DNA of 64,000 nucleotides from Portulaca oleracea (GCA_029582165.1 CM055883.1:22904001-22968000); one strand, 5' to 3'; shown: positions 20,804-34,699, counted from the stretch's first letter. Numbers and translations: made by a program. Notes: generated from the letters alone by a model not told the origin.

Positions 20804-23800
20804 TATATATATATATCCTAATTAACAAAAATAAAAATATCTTAAACTAATATCTTCATGCTCGAGAGTCTCAACGAATTTTGCATCTGCAACATCATCT
20901 TTGTTTGCATTCCTTGTCGTGCAAGAAGTCCATGATTGAATTCGTAACTACAAAGAGAAAACAATAATATTAGAAGTATTCTTAAAAATATACTACAAAA
21001 AATCTGGCAGCATTTCCCCTAAAAATTGGTAATATCCTAGGAAAAGTGTCTTCCATATCAAATTCACATAAAAATAATAACCTCAAAGGCCACACGCCAA
21101 AGTACGTCACGAGCTACACGCTCGGAATCCAACCAAATATATATACATAAAAATAAATCTATACAAGGCAAGATAGTCACCATACCTTTGGTACTGTCTA
21201 TCAGAACTTGGGACTTGACCCACGAAAGGATGCATATATCGAGAAGATCCAATTGGATGTAACTATCCACATTATGATACTCAATTAGCTATAAATATTT
21301 TAGTTGTAACTATCCAATTGGATAGCGAGAAGATTAAATTGGATGTAATTATCTATAGCTAATTACCAAAACATACCTATACATTTTATTTCTGTAACTC
21401 TACTTGGGGTATCGACATTGGAGCAACCTTGCTGATTAACAAAATATATCTACAGCTGATTACCAAAATATGCCGAAATTGCAGGTTAGGCGTTGCACTG
21501 CATTGATGTAAACTGGGCTTCTATAATGTATGGATTTCGCTGTTTTAGGTATAAACTACACTGCAGAGGCGTCTTAGCCACAAGAGATTGTTGCAAAAGA
21601 TTTTGTTAACAGGATTAGCAGTTGTTTGATAGATAAAACATAGTATGTTAGTTGAGATGCAAAAAACAAAAAAAAATTTAAAAAAAAATGAAAATCTTAG
21701 GATCAGCTGAGGCGGCTCCATATTTCCCATCTCATGTTCAAGTCATGATAACAATCAGATGCGTTTGAAATTGTACATCCATGGATACTACACTTTGAAC
21801 TCATCTCATACCGCAACAAAAACAATCAACGTATGTGTGTAATATTAGACTATGTTTTGGCGCTCTGATTAGAACTTTGGTAGGTATTTTGTAAGATGTT
21901 TTAGGGGAGGGTCTGGTTGAACCAAAGGAGAAAGCAAGTTTAATTATGATAGGTCTGGTTAATATATACTAAAATATACCAAAATACTAAAACCCCCTCC
22001 ACCAAAAAAACTTCTCTTGTCATAAATCCATCATAACCATAAAAGAGCATTCAAAGAAGTGATGGATTGTTGATTCACAAATGAAATATATAAAGAATTA
22101 TTTAGAACCTATCAGCCATTGCAAGGATATTGTATGCACATATCATGGGAAGTATATCCCCAAAATGCATAGGAAGTGTTATCTCAAACAATGCCTCTAC
22201 AACTAAAGTCGTTATCTCCTCACACCTACCACCATTCCTCTCCTTAGTTGATCAAGTTCTTGCTTAAGGATTGAGGTTTCATACTGATACTTTTTAAGTA
22301 ATGACTTCTCATCATTTATCTAGAGGAAAGCAAGTTGTTCAAATATCACTAAGATTAAGGTATTTTTGAACTCTAGAAGGATGCCATACCTTTGTCAATG
22401 AAGCATATATCTCCTATAGTTTTTCACTGCTATCAAACTTCAAAGTATTATGGATATCATCCATACTACTGGATTTTGGGTCACTATGCATATAAGTTGT
22501 AGATATTAGATAGAGAGAATGAAATATTCAATAGCCAAAACAATGTCATATGAAATAGAAACTCACATTTATATAGAAGTAAAACATTGCCCTAGAAATA
22601 TAACCCACGTTTGAAAGTAGAATAACCAATGTTTGAAACTCTTATTGGTATATGCAATCTAGAACTACAAATTTCACAGATACAAAAGCTCAAATACTAA
22701 GAATAAGCTATCTAGCTACCCACATTTCTTTGCCCACAAACAGGATTAATGCCAATGAATGAGAGAATCAAAATTTACAGAATCCTCCAAATGTCTGTCT
22801 ACTCTTTTCTTTTTTTTTCTTTTTAAAAAAATAGTTATTTGTCTCATGGCTAAGTCTCAAAACAAATGACAATTCAAAGCCCCCCCTAAGTGCCCCACTG
22901 CAAAATAGAATGTGTTAATCATATTTGATATTTTTTTCTTAACTAGGATAAGTGCATACTAATTATCCATAAGAAATAATCCAAATAGCATCATAGATTT
23001 CACCATTAAATGTCGGTTTTACTAGACATATCTTGCTGAAATTGTAAATCCATCAACCTGGCGCCAAAGTGCCTCCACTGAAATCAATAAATAGGTCCTA
23101 AGTCTCCTTCTTCTCTCTCTGTCAATCCAATGTTGTAAGAAGGTACAGATGAATGTCAAAGACTTATCTCCAATAAGTTTCACATGGGGTATTCCAACCT
23201 GGAGTTAATGATGTACCTATCAAGGTAACTTTGAGAAGCTTTTCAATCCCATATATGAATGTGCTTTTCTCCTGCAGAACCTGAAATTCTTGTGAATACT
23301 GATGAGTTTTCTTTTTGTTAGATTTTTCTTTTTCATGTTTTGGATTTCAAGGGGTGTAAGTGGGCATCTTTGATTTCAAAAAAAAAAAAAAAGAGTGAGA
23401 AAAGTGGGCATCTTTCAATCATGTCCTCATGCAGTTGTGCCTAACAAATATGTCCCGATGCAGGGGTTAGGGATTGAGTAGAGATAGAGTAAGGTACCGG
23501 AGATGAGTCAACAACGACTCCTCCTATTAGTGACGACAACACTAATCTATAACTTCAGCAATACTTGATCAGAATTCTTAACTAATTTTGTCCTCAGTCT
23601 TCAATAAATTAATCTGCATCTGCATCAATATTGAATTAATATACCTGTCCAAAACAAAATCTACATTTATATAAATAACCTTTAATCAAAATTTTAGATT
23701 GGTAAGCTTACCTCCCAGAAAAGATAGGACTTCAAAGGGAGTATAATTCTTAAAAGTACTCTGTGGAGAGACTGATCCAAGATCACAGTTTCTGTAGATT

Positions 23801-25550
23801 ATTATAAATAAAATAAAATAAAATAAAAGCCAATGTTATAACAATACAGGTTGCAGCCACGTTATTAGATATCACAATTAAAAGACTGAAGTTGAATTGC
23901 AGGCGTGATACATAACCAAACACTAAGGCACATGCGATTGAATGCTACAGTGGTTCTCGATGTGAAAGATGAGGGGTTTTATCGTGTACATGATTGACTT
24001 GCTTCCCAAAAAGACATTGAAAAGAAAAAGGGTAACAATTACATCACACAATCAAAACAAAAAAAAAAAAAAAGAAATCGTCTGAAATAGTATTGAAGCT
24101 ACCAGTTGATGCATCTAAACCAATTTTGAAGCGAGACAAACAACAACAAATTAATCCAAAATTTGAGCAAATCAAACAAGAGATTGAAAGAAGAGAAATC
24201 GAACTTCAAGAACATCTTATGCGAAGGTAAGCTCCAACCCATGAATTCAACTCAATTTAAATCAAACCAAAAATTTAAGGACATCTAAAACTAAGTAAAA
24301 AGATAAATCGAAATTCAAGAACAATCAATATGAAACAATCAAAATATACCTAATTGAAGAGAGGAAAGCCATGGAAGTTATGATTGTCTTTTATGACTAC
24401 ACTGACGGTGGTAGATAAGGAGGTAATGAGAGCAAGCCATGGTGAAAACTAATCACAATCAAATCAACATAAATACTACCCTCTCAGCTTCACCCTACCG
24501 CAGGAGAAGGATCAACTAATCACAAGAAAATCAACCTAAATACTACCCAGAGAAACAAAGCTCATTATAAAAAAAAAAAATGAAGACCACATACCTGGTC
24601 AATAAGGGGGTAGAGAAAAAGCACAACAAGCATAGGCTTTGGCACCATTGCCAACAACTCTGTGTCTAATCGATATACATCATTGCACTCTACCTATTCT
24701 TCTAATAGACATAGAAGTTGCATTCACTGCAAAATTCAAACCAATTTCCATTACTATAAAATCAATAAAAACTGTAGAGTCTTGCATCTTGGAAACTACA
24801 GTAGATATTCTTTTATCTCAAAAATACATTGAATACACAAAGTCAGAAATACAAACTTGATGATTGAGAATCGACTATCAAGTGAAATTCACTGAATTGG
24901 GCTGACACACATAAGTTAGATTAGTAAACATACCGAGAATGGTAGAGAAAAACATAATTCATAACATCGCGATAAGCTTGAAGAGGGAGCCAACACTTAG
25001 TTGAAGGGATTCTAGCCATTGTTGATTTGAGAAGTTTGTGTTTTGTAAGTGTTGATGAAGGAGTATGGTGAAGCACAATTGGTTTTTCGACGACGGTTGG
25101 TGATCGATTGGGAATCTATGGCTCAACCCAAGAGAAACAATAACTTAAGGTTTTCGACGACAGCTGGTGATCAACGGCGGCTGGGAAGAACAAAAATTGC
25201 AGCTTACTAGCAATGGCTTGTGAGGGCGCCGGCGAGAGGCGCCTATTTCTGGTGATTGAGCTGACGCGCTATGCCAGTGATAGTTAGATAGTTTGAGATC
25301 TTTGGGAGACTGGTGCGAGAATCGGAAGTTAACTTGCTCTCCAGAAATATTAGTTAAAGTTTGCAATTTAATTGATTTTTTGTTGTGCGGCTGTGCAATA
25401 AATTAGAGGAATGTAAAATTGTGCTAGAAAAAATAGGAGGGAATGTATTATTAGCGGAAAAGAAAAAATTAGAGGGAACATAATTTTGTTGAAATTTTTG
25501 TCTTCCCACCTTTTTGAAAATTACTAAGTGTCTTTTGTATCATTTCAAGC
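20804..25550. other. CACTA interior, no gene recognised
   Basis: AT-rich sequence with only short open frames, none with a domain I recognise. It has poly(A)/(T) runs (23378-23392, 24057-24073) and small direct repeats near 21250-21480 (words such as CCAATTGGAT and ATTACCAAAA). Ancient transposase remnants cannot be excluded. Confidence 0.45.
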
Positions 25551-25686
25551 TATTTACTACACTATACCCTCCCTTTTGTGACAAAATCGTATATGTTACT
25601 ATTGTATTTACAATTATTTTACATATTGTGGCAATTTTAAATTTGCCACTAATAAATCGCCACAAAACATAGATTTTCTTGTAGTG

Positions 25687-25983
25687 GCTTGAGGATGGTA
25701 ATGGATGCAAAGGCTTTATGGCGATGTGAAGGCTTAGAGTGTAAGGCTTGAGAGCAATTCGGAAGGTTTATGAACAGTTTTTCGGTATGCGTGACTGTTA
25801 GCACCGTCTCTGGTTTGTCAAGCTTCTTTTTCTTTATTTTTTCTTTCTTTCTTTTCTCTCTCTTCTTCTTTCTTTTTTTTTTTGCACTTTCTTATTTCTT
25901 TTTTTTTTTGTTGGTATGCTTCGAGATATGGACGGCTCAAACAGGGTTTACTCTCCCAGCATTTTTTCATACGCAAACAAACT
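25687..25983 (-). mobile_element. Element B 3' non-coding region between CACTA and solo LTR
   Basis: Minus-strand orientation; partly matches D at about 51570-51720 (shared CACCGTCT and AGGTTT words). It includes a long pyrimidine tract at about 25825-25912. Confidence 0.5.
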
Positions 25984-27298
25984 TGATAGGGCCGCAAGCG
26001 CACAGTGTATGGAGTAGCACGTCAAGATCGATCCCACATGGACTCAATTAACAACACATTTAACTAGCTCTCTATGTGATTGCTAAGCCAACCAGGTTTT
26101 AGGTTTTGGAAAGGTCTAACAATAAATCAGGAAATCAATCTTAGGGTTCAGTCAAGAGAGAAAGATTTTTAGGTAATTGCTTTCCTAACAACGAGCATGA
26201 TTATTAGAACTCAGCTTGCACAATCATTCATTCAAGTCGAATCAAGAATCGATAACCACAAGAACACTACTGCTCTTTCAATGGTAATAGAATTACCTCT
26301 ATTAACCTAAATTACAACTTTCATATGCTTTTCAAGTAAATCAAAGTTGAAGGTCGCAAATTATCCGGTTATTAAAGTGGTTTCCCAGTATGCTATTCTT
26401 TTCTCAAATTTCACAAAATTAGATAGAAAGGTTGATAGTCAAATTAACATAATTCACCTTTCAATACTTCTTAGGTTAATCTCAAATCACAAGTATTCCA
26501 GACCTAAGAACACACATGAACATGAAGAACACAACCTTCTATTGATTCAAAGCAAGAATTCATGAACAAACTAAGAACATTCAATCAAACTACATTGTTT
26601 CGGGTTGCAAAACCCTAGAATTCAAGAAATCTACTCACTCATGTTCCAAGAAAGCACCAAACAAGTTCAAATTAACATAATCGAATCTCAAAACAAAGAA
26701 AAAAATCAAAAAGAAAGAACAAACTGTGAAGAATACGTCCCGTTGAGTCTTTTGATCCCGGGGTGGAACATTCTTCGTGAACGCCGCTACTTTCCTCTTG
26801 AATCTTAATCTTCCCCTCTCTTGAATCGATCCTATCATGAATCTTGATGGTAGAAAGAGGAGTAGAATGGAAGTATTAGAGCTCTCTTTCTCTCCTTGAC
26901 GGCCAAGAAGAACGAAGGAATGAATGAATTCCCGAGTAATCGCTTCCTCCTCTCTTTTTCTATTTGCGAAACCTAGTCGGCCTGACCTGTCCGTACCATG
27001 GACCGTGGGGCTCACCACGGGCTGACCGTGGTGCCCTCTGGCCGTGCAGGTCTTGCTCCGTTTCATCCCTAATTCATGCCACAGTGTGATTGTCATCTCT
27101 GGAGGCCCGTGGTGTGTCCATTCTTTCTAAAAGTTGAGGAATTGTTTGTGTTTTGGCCTAAAAACCTACAAATTTGCATAAAAAACAACAACACCAAGCG
27201 TAATAGGGAAATTGGGATGTAAATCAAGATTTACAATCAAAGTTATCCCTAATTCACTATCAAACCCCTAAAAACATAGTTATAAAAAGCACTTATCA
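25984..27298. mobile_element. Probable solo LTR, 1.3 kb
   Basis: Begins TGATAGGGCCGCAAGCGCAC and ends AAAGCACTTATCA, so TGATA/TATCA ends. The start resembles plant LTRs with a GCAAGTGCAC...GATCGATCCCAC region. Element D lacks this block at the corresponding place. No convincing 5-bp duplication. Short repeats of ACCGTGG and its complement CCACGG lie at about 26995-27115. Confidence 0.45.
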
Positions 27299-27960
27299 CT
27301 CTCTTTCCCTTTGTCTTTTCTTCTTTTTTTTTTCTTTTTCTTTCTGATGATATTAGTCACTACACAACACTTAGCTTCGGGGTAGATATGGAGTGGCCAT
27401 GAGGTGAATGACCGGGTTGGTCAAGGCTAAGGGTTTTAGAACGATGACTGTTATGAATGATGCAAAAATGGATGATTTGGTGAATGGGAACTTGGGATGG
27501 AGATGTAGGTGATAAGTAAGGACAAATGTGGTGGGCGAATGGAAAGGTAACAGGTGATACAAATGCTGATGTGGGTGGTGAGATGGTAGCCCCCTATCCT
27601 AGGAACATTTTGTTCAAGCTGTTGGTCTAGAAGCATAGAGATGTCCACTTTCAAGAGACTGGTGGTTTTGGTCTTCTCTCCTTTTTCCCAGCCTGCATGA
27701 TAAATGCAGACTGACTTCTCTTTTTTTTGTTTTTTTCCCTCTCTTTTCTTCAATTTTTCTTTCAAAACCCTTGATTCGTAGGATGAAAAGCGTCATGAAA
27801 GTGATGATAGATGGATACATTAGACTTGGATGTTAAGGCTAATTAAAGGGTGAAGGAGCTTTTCAACTCAACTTAAGAGTACAAGCACGAGATTCTCAAA
27901 CAACCACAATCAAATAGATGCATCTTAAAATACAAGCATATCACAAACCGACTCAATGCC
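27299..27960 (-). mobile_element. Element B region downstream of gag
   Basis: On the minus strand it aligns with D at about 51030-51470 (shared CTCCTAGACCAGCAGCTTAA-like and GGGGGCTACC words). In B it follows gag directly where pol would be expected, so pol appears to have been lost by deletion. Confidence 0.6.
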
Positions 27961-27989
27961 TTCCCTAACTAACTCTGAAACAGTATACT

Positions 27990-30014
27990 CAAAGAATTGA
28001 GACCCATGCTAACTTTAAAGTCATCTTCCTGCAGTGTTGCCTTTCCTTGTTGATTGCTCCTGTAGGTTCATTGCCCTAACTGGCTTTCTATGCTGCTTTC
28101 GGTAGGGGCTATTTACCTGATCGAATCATACCTTCAATCTTATTCTTCAAGGTTCAGCGCTTCTCGGTGTCATGTCCTTTACACCTGTGATAGTTGCAGA
28201 ATGCATTGTCATCCCAGCTTGGGTATTTCGTTTCTAGCTCTGGTCTCGGTAAGGGCAACTCAATAAGGTTTTTCCTTAAGAGACGAGCCAAAGCATCGAC
28301 GTAGGTGGTGTTGAGTGGGGTGTAATGGTCGTACTTTGGCTGGACTCCTGACTAAATTACATTAGTTCCTGATTGAATTACATTAGTCTCAGCGCTTTTA
28401 GAAGGGTGGTTGGAAGTAGGGGTGACCATGGATCGGTTAACCAATACGATCATAAATTCGGATCGGTTAACCGTATGTTCGGATAATTAAAATCATGATT
28501 CGTATCTGATCCGAAAGTTTTTGGTTAACCGGACTTTTTGGGCTAACCGAATTGTCGGGTAATAAAATTTGCGATCCGTATCCGATCCGAAAGATTTGGT
28601 TAACCAATTTTGGATCGAATAACTATATATCCACGGATTATAAAGCACTCGTACAATAATAATCATTGTCCTTATTACCTTAATAGGTTCAAAATGGTAA
28701 ACTTTATGTATTGTGCTACATTTCTATGTTAATGACTACTAATTTACAACAAATAAATCACATTTACAGGGTTCAAAGTTGAAAATTAATTATTTTCGAA
28801 TAACTGATAAATTATCCGGATTTTTCAACCCCCGATCCGTATCCGATCCGTGATCCGGGGGAAAAATTTGGATCGGTTAACCGATCCGCCAACTACAAAA
28901 AATTATCCGCTAATTATCCATTTTTTCGGATCGGATAATCGGATTACAGATTTTTTTCCCACCCCTAGTTGGGAGAACCAGTATCCCTCCTATTAGGACT
29001 GGAATTCTTCAATCCTTAGGTGGCGGACTTCTCGTTGTTCGTGGTCTCGAGTTTGACACAAAGGTCCTTCAAGTAGTCAAAGTCCTTGATCACATGGTAT
29101 CCCAAGTGTCGGGCCAGGCTACTCTTGAGACTCTATTTGAAGGTGGATAACTGTAAGCGCAAGGGTATCGTCTCATTGATATGAGACAACTTGATGTGCC
29201 ACCTTTCTAAGTAATCCAAGAAGGACTCATCTTCCCTTTGCTTCAGGGCTATTAAGTCATCCACTGTGGCCTGCTTCTTCTGGATATGGCTGTAGTGATT
29301 GATAAAGGCCGGCCTTAAACAAGTCATTCCAATCAGCCTTGACTTGAGGTGATAGGGCATGGTACCATACTTTAGCTTCTCCATCTAGGGTGGATGGGAA
29401 GACTGCAGAGTACAAGTCAACATTAATCCTGTTGAAAGGTGCTAGTCGCATGTACTCCTCGATGTCGTGAGTAGGATTTTTAGATGGTTTAAACTTGATG
29501 TTGGGCACTTCGATTTTGTCAACAACCTTCATGACTGGATGGATAGGCAAAGGCACATCTGTGTACTTGTCGGCAAAGGTCGGAACTGTATGTGCTCATT
29601 ATCTTGGTAAGACTCTCCAAATTTTGTTTTAAGGCCTTTACAACAAGATCCTCTATGACTTTGGGAATCTCCGAGGCCACTTTGGACTTCCCTTTGAATG
29701 ATCCTGAGCCCCTTGACTCATCTGCCACAGGCGTCTTGACGAGTTCGGGCTCATATTCATATCCATGGACTTCCACTACAATCATCATCTCCTTCAGTAT
29801 TCAAGCCCAACTTCTTATTGATTTTGGCGATGGCTTGTAGCATGCCGTCCATTACTTGTTGTTGCTCATGGAGCCTCTTCCCGATCTTTTGCTCCCGTTC
29901 GAGGGAATTTGCAAAGACTAAGCCTTGCATCTTAGTGTAGAGATCCTCCAGTTGTTTTGAGATGTTAGCTTCAACACCTTGGACGGGGAGCTCTTGGAAT
30001 TTCTCTTCACCCAT
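27990..30014 (-). pseudogene. Gag of element B, frameshifted and interrupted
   Basis: Starts at ATG 30014 (MGEEKFQELPVQG) and continues through at least three frame changes: 30014-29757, 29788-29519, 29556-29257 and 29384-29133. Recognisable parts are a coiled-coil-like N-terminus with KQLEDLYTKMQGLVFANS, the core gag domain (VDLYSAVFPSTLDGEAKVWY, then FINHYSHI and ESFLDYLERWHIKLSHI), and a knuckle-like FCNYHRCKGHDTEKR at about 28150-28210 in which the last Cys has become Arg. A hAT element is inserted at 28417-28967. It is nearly the same protein as gag of C, so the two belong to one family. It cannot be translated as one protein. Confidence 0.8.
28417..28967. mobile_element. hAT element in gag of B, 551 bp
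   Basis: Begins TAGGGGTGACC and ends GGGTGG-type complement (CCCACCCCTA). Flanked by GTTGGAAG (28409-28416) and GTTGGGAG (28968-28975), an 8-bp duplication with one mismatch. The interior is filled with GGATCGGTTAACCGATCC-like words, themselves palindromic. No transposase. Confidence 0.85.
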
Positions 30015-31137
30015 AATACAAGCTCTAGCTTGAGTGGTAGATGGGTTTTAGTTCGGATTCGGAACCAATCAACCAATACGCGGATCTCTGATACGGGCCC
30101 GGAGGCAATCTCCTACCTTGCCTGTATGGAAATTTGTTAGTGACTCGATAATTGACTCTGACACTTTCTACCTGATGCGTGCGTGTCTTAGAGGACCTAC
30201 ATGGGACCCTAATGGACTCAATGCCTTTATGGTGACACAAGGATGACTCAATAGGTATGTAAAAATAACCATTGGGTCCTTACTTGATGATGTAAAAATA
30301 ACCTTTCAGGAGTGTATGGACTAATTCTATATGGACCTAACATGATGATGTAAAAATAACCATTGGGTCCTTACTTGGATCGAGTTTCAATAGGTATGGG
30401 CGTAGATCCGAGAAAAAGATACAATGGAAATTCAGACATGAGGATATCGTAAAGGACCAGATAGAACCAATATATAGGATCCAGACCTGTAAAACATGAT
30501 TAAGTGATCCATCAAAAATCATCTGGCCAGAAAGAGCTTGTGACTTTTTCATAGGCCACACAATAAGGTAGCCAGGTCAAAGATGGGCCCACATAAGTAG
30601 AGGGCCCATTGCCTTGGTTCCTTTAGTGATTATGTGCGGGCTAATGCGATATCCGACACTAACTAGGCTGACTTGACTCTTATTACAATATGGATACAAC
30701 TAGCATATAGCACACAGATGAGGGGGGTTAATCCTAACCAAGGTTATAATGTTTATGGATTACTAAGTTAGGGATAAGATGAGGTACCACATGTTGTCGC
30801 CTCGGTGCACTTCACTTATGTGGAATTTACAAGCAAAGTGTGTGAGGTGTTGCTCGTCGAACTTCAAGGAAGCCTTGGAGTGTAACATGGTGAGAGGAGA
30901 GACCAAATACTTGGTGATGTAGAGTGCATCACACAAGTAGTGGCCTCCCGCTCTCGAAACAAATCCTAGGTTAATCCTAAACCATCGCTTTTGTGCTCCC
31001 CTGTCAAAAGACCCAGGAGTAGCTTGGTACGTAAGATGCCTAAAAGAATAATAAAATTGTAAACAAATCAACTTTCTCTTTTTTACAATTTCAAAACAAA
31101 CCGATTTTTTCAAGTCTTACCCTCTTTTTAAGTTTAA
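30015..31137 (-). mobile_element. Element B leader
   Basis: Untranslated region between primer site and gag, homologous to 15832-16692 plus 32604-32823 of C. It includes a three-copy repeat with GTAAAAATAACC at 30259, 30292 and 30349. Confidence 0.72.
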
Positions 31138-31156
31138 GTCCCCAGTGGAGTTGCCA
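31138..31156 (-). other. Primer binding site of element B
   Basis: The minus strand reads TGGCAACTCCACTGGGGAC three bases after the LTR end (CTACA GAT). This is the same Tat/Ogre-type site as in C, D and the element at 60346, with one change. Confidence 0.8.
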
Positions 31157-31159
31157 ATC

Positions 31160-32598
31160 TGTAGGACCCCGGAGAAAAAGAAGGTTGTAGGCCTTCTTTT
31201 CCGTTGAGCTACTTAAGTTGTGATTGCGAGCCGAATAAGGTTGCTTAATCCTTAAATAAGGATATTTTTATTTTTATAAAACGTTTCGATCTCTTAGGGA
31301 CCTTATTCATGCCAACTTAATTGAAATTACGTCAAATCATTTAAATAATGCACCAATAACAAACCATTCCCGGATTTGGGCGAAGAAAGACATATGGGCC
31401 ACCAGGTTGGTCTCAAGGCCATGCGGCCATGAGGAGGTCCAGGCCTGGGCCCATTTGTCTTTGGCCCATGGAAAAGCGGCTAGAACTTGGTCATGGCCGC
31501 ATGGCCTTGGCCGAATTCTACTCCGATTTTCCTTAGGTTGGCCCACGAATGTTGATATTGGGGAGGTATCGGTTCATTTTTAACTTATTCGACGTAATAA
31601 CCATGTACATTAGGCAAGTTAAGGTAGAAGAAGAGGAGTTGCTAGCTGATTAAAGAAAATCAACAAACTAAAAAAAAAAAAAAGAAAAGAAGAAAATAAC
31701 TTCAGTCTATTCCGAGCCCGAGAGTAAGGTTACGAATCCTGGAATCTGAGAATTAAAGAATTATTATATTCGTCTGTTTAAACAAAACAGACTCTACTAA
31801 AATCGAATTTGAAATGAAAGTGAGCGCGGAGAAGTTTAAAAGATTTCACGTCATATTCTAAACATGCAAAATATGGTGCATATTTACACATTATTACACA
31901 AAGATGGTTTTGAGAGTATGATTACATGATTATGAGATGATAAATAAATAAAGTAATAAAACCTTGCTTGCTTGCAAGTACTAATGGAGAACGGTTGAAC
32001 CTCGAGATGACGAACTTCGATATCGTACTCACTTGGAAATTTTTATGGGAATAGTATATGGATTTTTGAGAGAGAGATGGGAGAGAATTGATGATGGAAG
32101 TGTTGATGGTGAGAGTTGAGGATGATTGTTGATGATTTTAGTGGTGACATGAGTGGTATTTATAGGTGAGCAAGGGAAGTGATGATGGAAAGAGGGGGGG
32201 GGGGGGGGGGAGCATGATCCAAGGATCATGCTCATAATTAATTTCATGGCCGCATGGCCTTTAACTCTACATGAATCAAAGGTGCCATGGCATGAATCAT
32301 AGGATGAGCTGGTGAAAGAATTGGCTCAGAAATCCAATTTGATCGAGCAAGGCCATGCGACCAATAGCAAGGGAATGCACGAATCGCTGACGTGGCAAAG
32401 GCATGGGCCGTCGGTGATAACGCGAAGGCCATGCAGCCATGGTGCCTCTTATGGGCCTTGTTCCTTTGCATTGGGCCTGGCATGTGAGTCAGCCAAAGCC
32501 ATACAGCCATGGCTTCTTTTCTGGGCCTTTTCTTGACGTTTGGGCTTTTTCTCGGATGGGCCAAGGTCACGTGGCCTTGGCAGCCTGTTTTGGGTCCA
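31160..32598 (-). repeat. 5' LTR of element B
   Basis: Minus strand starts TGGACCCAAAAC and ends CCTACA. It carries seven copies of a GGCCATGCGGCCATGG-like palindrome (for example 31417-31430, 31489-31510, 32244-32260, 32426-32441, 32561-32580), a TATA box in minus orientation near 32157-32164 and a G-run at about 32197-32211. Confidence 0.82.
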
Positions 32599-32603
32599 CA
32601 TGA

Positions 32604-32823
32604 TTCCTTGGTACAAAACTTGGTGTTTATAGTCCCATATAGGTCCCCAAAGACATGCATGCTTTGGATAGAAAGAGTCAGAGTCAATTATCGAGTCACT
32701 GACAAATTTCCATACAGGCAAGATAGGAGATCGACTCCGGGCCTGCAATAGAGATCCGCGTACTAGCCAATTGGTTCCAAATCGAACTACAACCCGCCTA
32801 TCATTCAAGCTAAAGCTCTTATT
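32604..32823 (+). mobile_element. Element C leader, last part
   Basis: Resumes the C leader to the right of B. Inverted match to 30015-30230 (shared GAGTCAATTATCGAGTCACT). Confidence 0.75.
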
Positions 32824-34230
32824 ATGGCAGAAGAACGGTTCGAGGAGATCCCCATCCAAGGCGCAAAAGTTAACATCTCGAAACAGCTGGAGGATCTCTA
32901 GACTAAGATACAAGGCCTTGTCTTTGCAAACTCCCTTGAGTAAGAGAAAAAGATCAGGATGAGGCTCCACGAGCAACAGTAGGCAATGAATGGCATGCTA
33001 TAAGCCATCACCAAGATCAATGAGAAACTGGGCCTGAATACTTAAAGAGATGATGACGTGGTGGAAGTATATGGGTACAATATGAGATTGAACTCAACAA
33101 GACACCTGCAGGAGATGAGTCAGGAGGTCAGGATCATTCAAGGGAAAATCTAAGGTAGCCTCAGAAGTTCCCAAGGTTACCAAAGATCCAACTGTCAAGG
33201 CCCTAAAGCAAAAGTTAGAAAGCCTCACTAAAACAATGAGCACTGTTCCGGCCTTTGTTAACAAATAAACAGATATATCCTTACCTATCCAACCCATCAT
33301 GAAGGTTGTTGAGAAGATTGAGGTACCCAATGTCAACTTCAGGCCATCTAAAAATCCTACCCACTATATTGAGGAATTTATGCGGTTGGCACCCCGCAAC
33401 AGGATCGATATTGGTTTGTACTCTACTCAAGTCAAAGCTGATTGGAATGAGCTATTTAAAGCCTTCATCAACCATTATAGTCGCATTCTGACTGTAGAGT
33501 ATGGTACCATGCTTTAACTCCTCAAGTCAGGCAACTGTGAACGATCTTACTACCATGAAGCAAAGGGATTATGAGTCCTTCTTGGACTACTTTAAGAAGT
33601 GGCTTACCAAATTATCCCACATCAATGAGACTATACCCCTGCACTTGCAAACAAGGTCTCAAGAGCGACCTATCCCGTCACTTGGGGTACCACGTCATCA
33701 AAGATTATGATCATCTAAAGAACATCTGTGTACAACTGGAGGCCATGAACAACGATAAAGCAACTACGACACCTGGTTGGAAGGGATCTAGCACCAATAA
33801 GAGGGTTATTATTACACCTAGCCACCCTCCTAAAATTGTTGAGACTAACTCCATCCAACGTCGAGAACCATTTGTGCCTAAATATGAGACGTACTCACCC
33901 TTCGATGTATCATATACGTAGGCCCTTGATAGGTTAGTTTAGAAAGGGATTCTTGAATTGCCTCTAACGAGTGGTGAACCAGAAATCAAAGGAAAGAATT
34001 GGGATCCCTATCAGTTATGTCGCAATCATCGTTGCTGAGGACACGACACTGAGAAATGTAGGTCTCTCAAGAATAAGATAGAGGATATGATAAGGGTAGG
34101 GACACTCCCCATACCAAAGGTAGCAAGGAAGCCTAACAATATAGACAACCCCATGCCTAAACATGCGAACTCTATCTTCAGTAGCGTTGTATGATTTGAT
34201 CCATCATCCCTTATAGCCGAAGTAGGTCAT
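32824..34230 (+). pseudogene. Gag of element C
   Basis: Begins with ATG at 32824 (MAEERFEEIPIQGAK). Stops appear within 25 codons and repeatedly after. Recognisable parts are KQLEDL and GLVFANSLE (about 32884-32940), ESFLDYFKKWLTKLSHINE (33572-33628), HLGYHVIKDYDHLK (about 33681-33720) and a knuckle-like CRNHRC...GHDTEKC at about 34018-34062 with a stop in the middle. The central domain between about 33430 and 33520 is shortened. Same family as gag of B. Confidence 0.78.
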
Positions 34231-34699
34231 CCAATCCCGACAATATTTGAGACTCATAAAGCGCTATCTATCAATGGAATTTGGGACAGTGATGAAGATG
34301 ACGAGTACGAATATGCAAACTTTGATGAAGATTAGGTTGAAAGCAATGAGGAAGAACAAACTCCCACTAGGGTTACATTCCTCACGCGTTCAGGCCGACA
34401 AAACAACAAGAACACCACCACACCAATAACTGTTCCAAACCACTCACCAGCTAATGGGGATAACTTGACTCCCCCAAGGGATTCTCTTCTCGCCCAACTA
34501 AAGAAGACCAAAGCTGAAGTCACTATTTGGCAGCTTCTATGTGCTTCACAAACCTAGAGATAAAATTATTAAGTGCTTTCAACGAGATGACCGTCCTAAC
34601 AACGGTAACTCCGGAATCCCTGGTTTCCCATGTGATAGCCAGTCAAGGCGTCATCACTTTTGGTGATGAAGATTTACCGCAAGGAGGGGCTTCCTACAA

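Noticed and set aside
26635..27096. Minus-strand frame of 153 residues
   Set aside because: Lies in an LTR-like block, has no recognisable domain and ends in a low-complexity Phe stretch.
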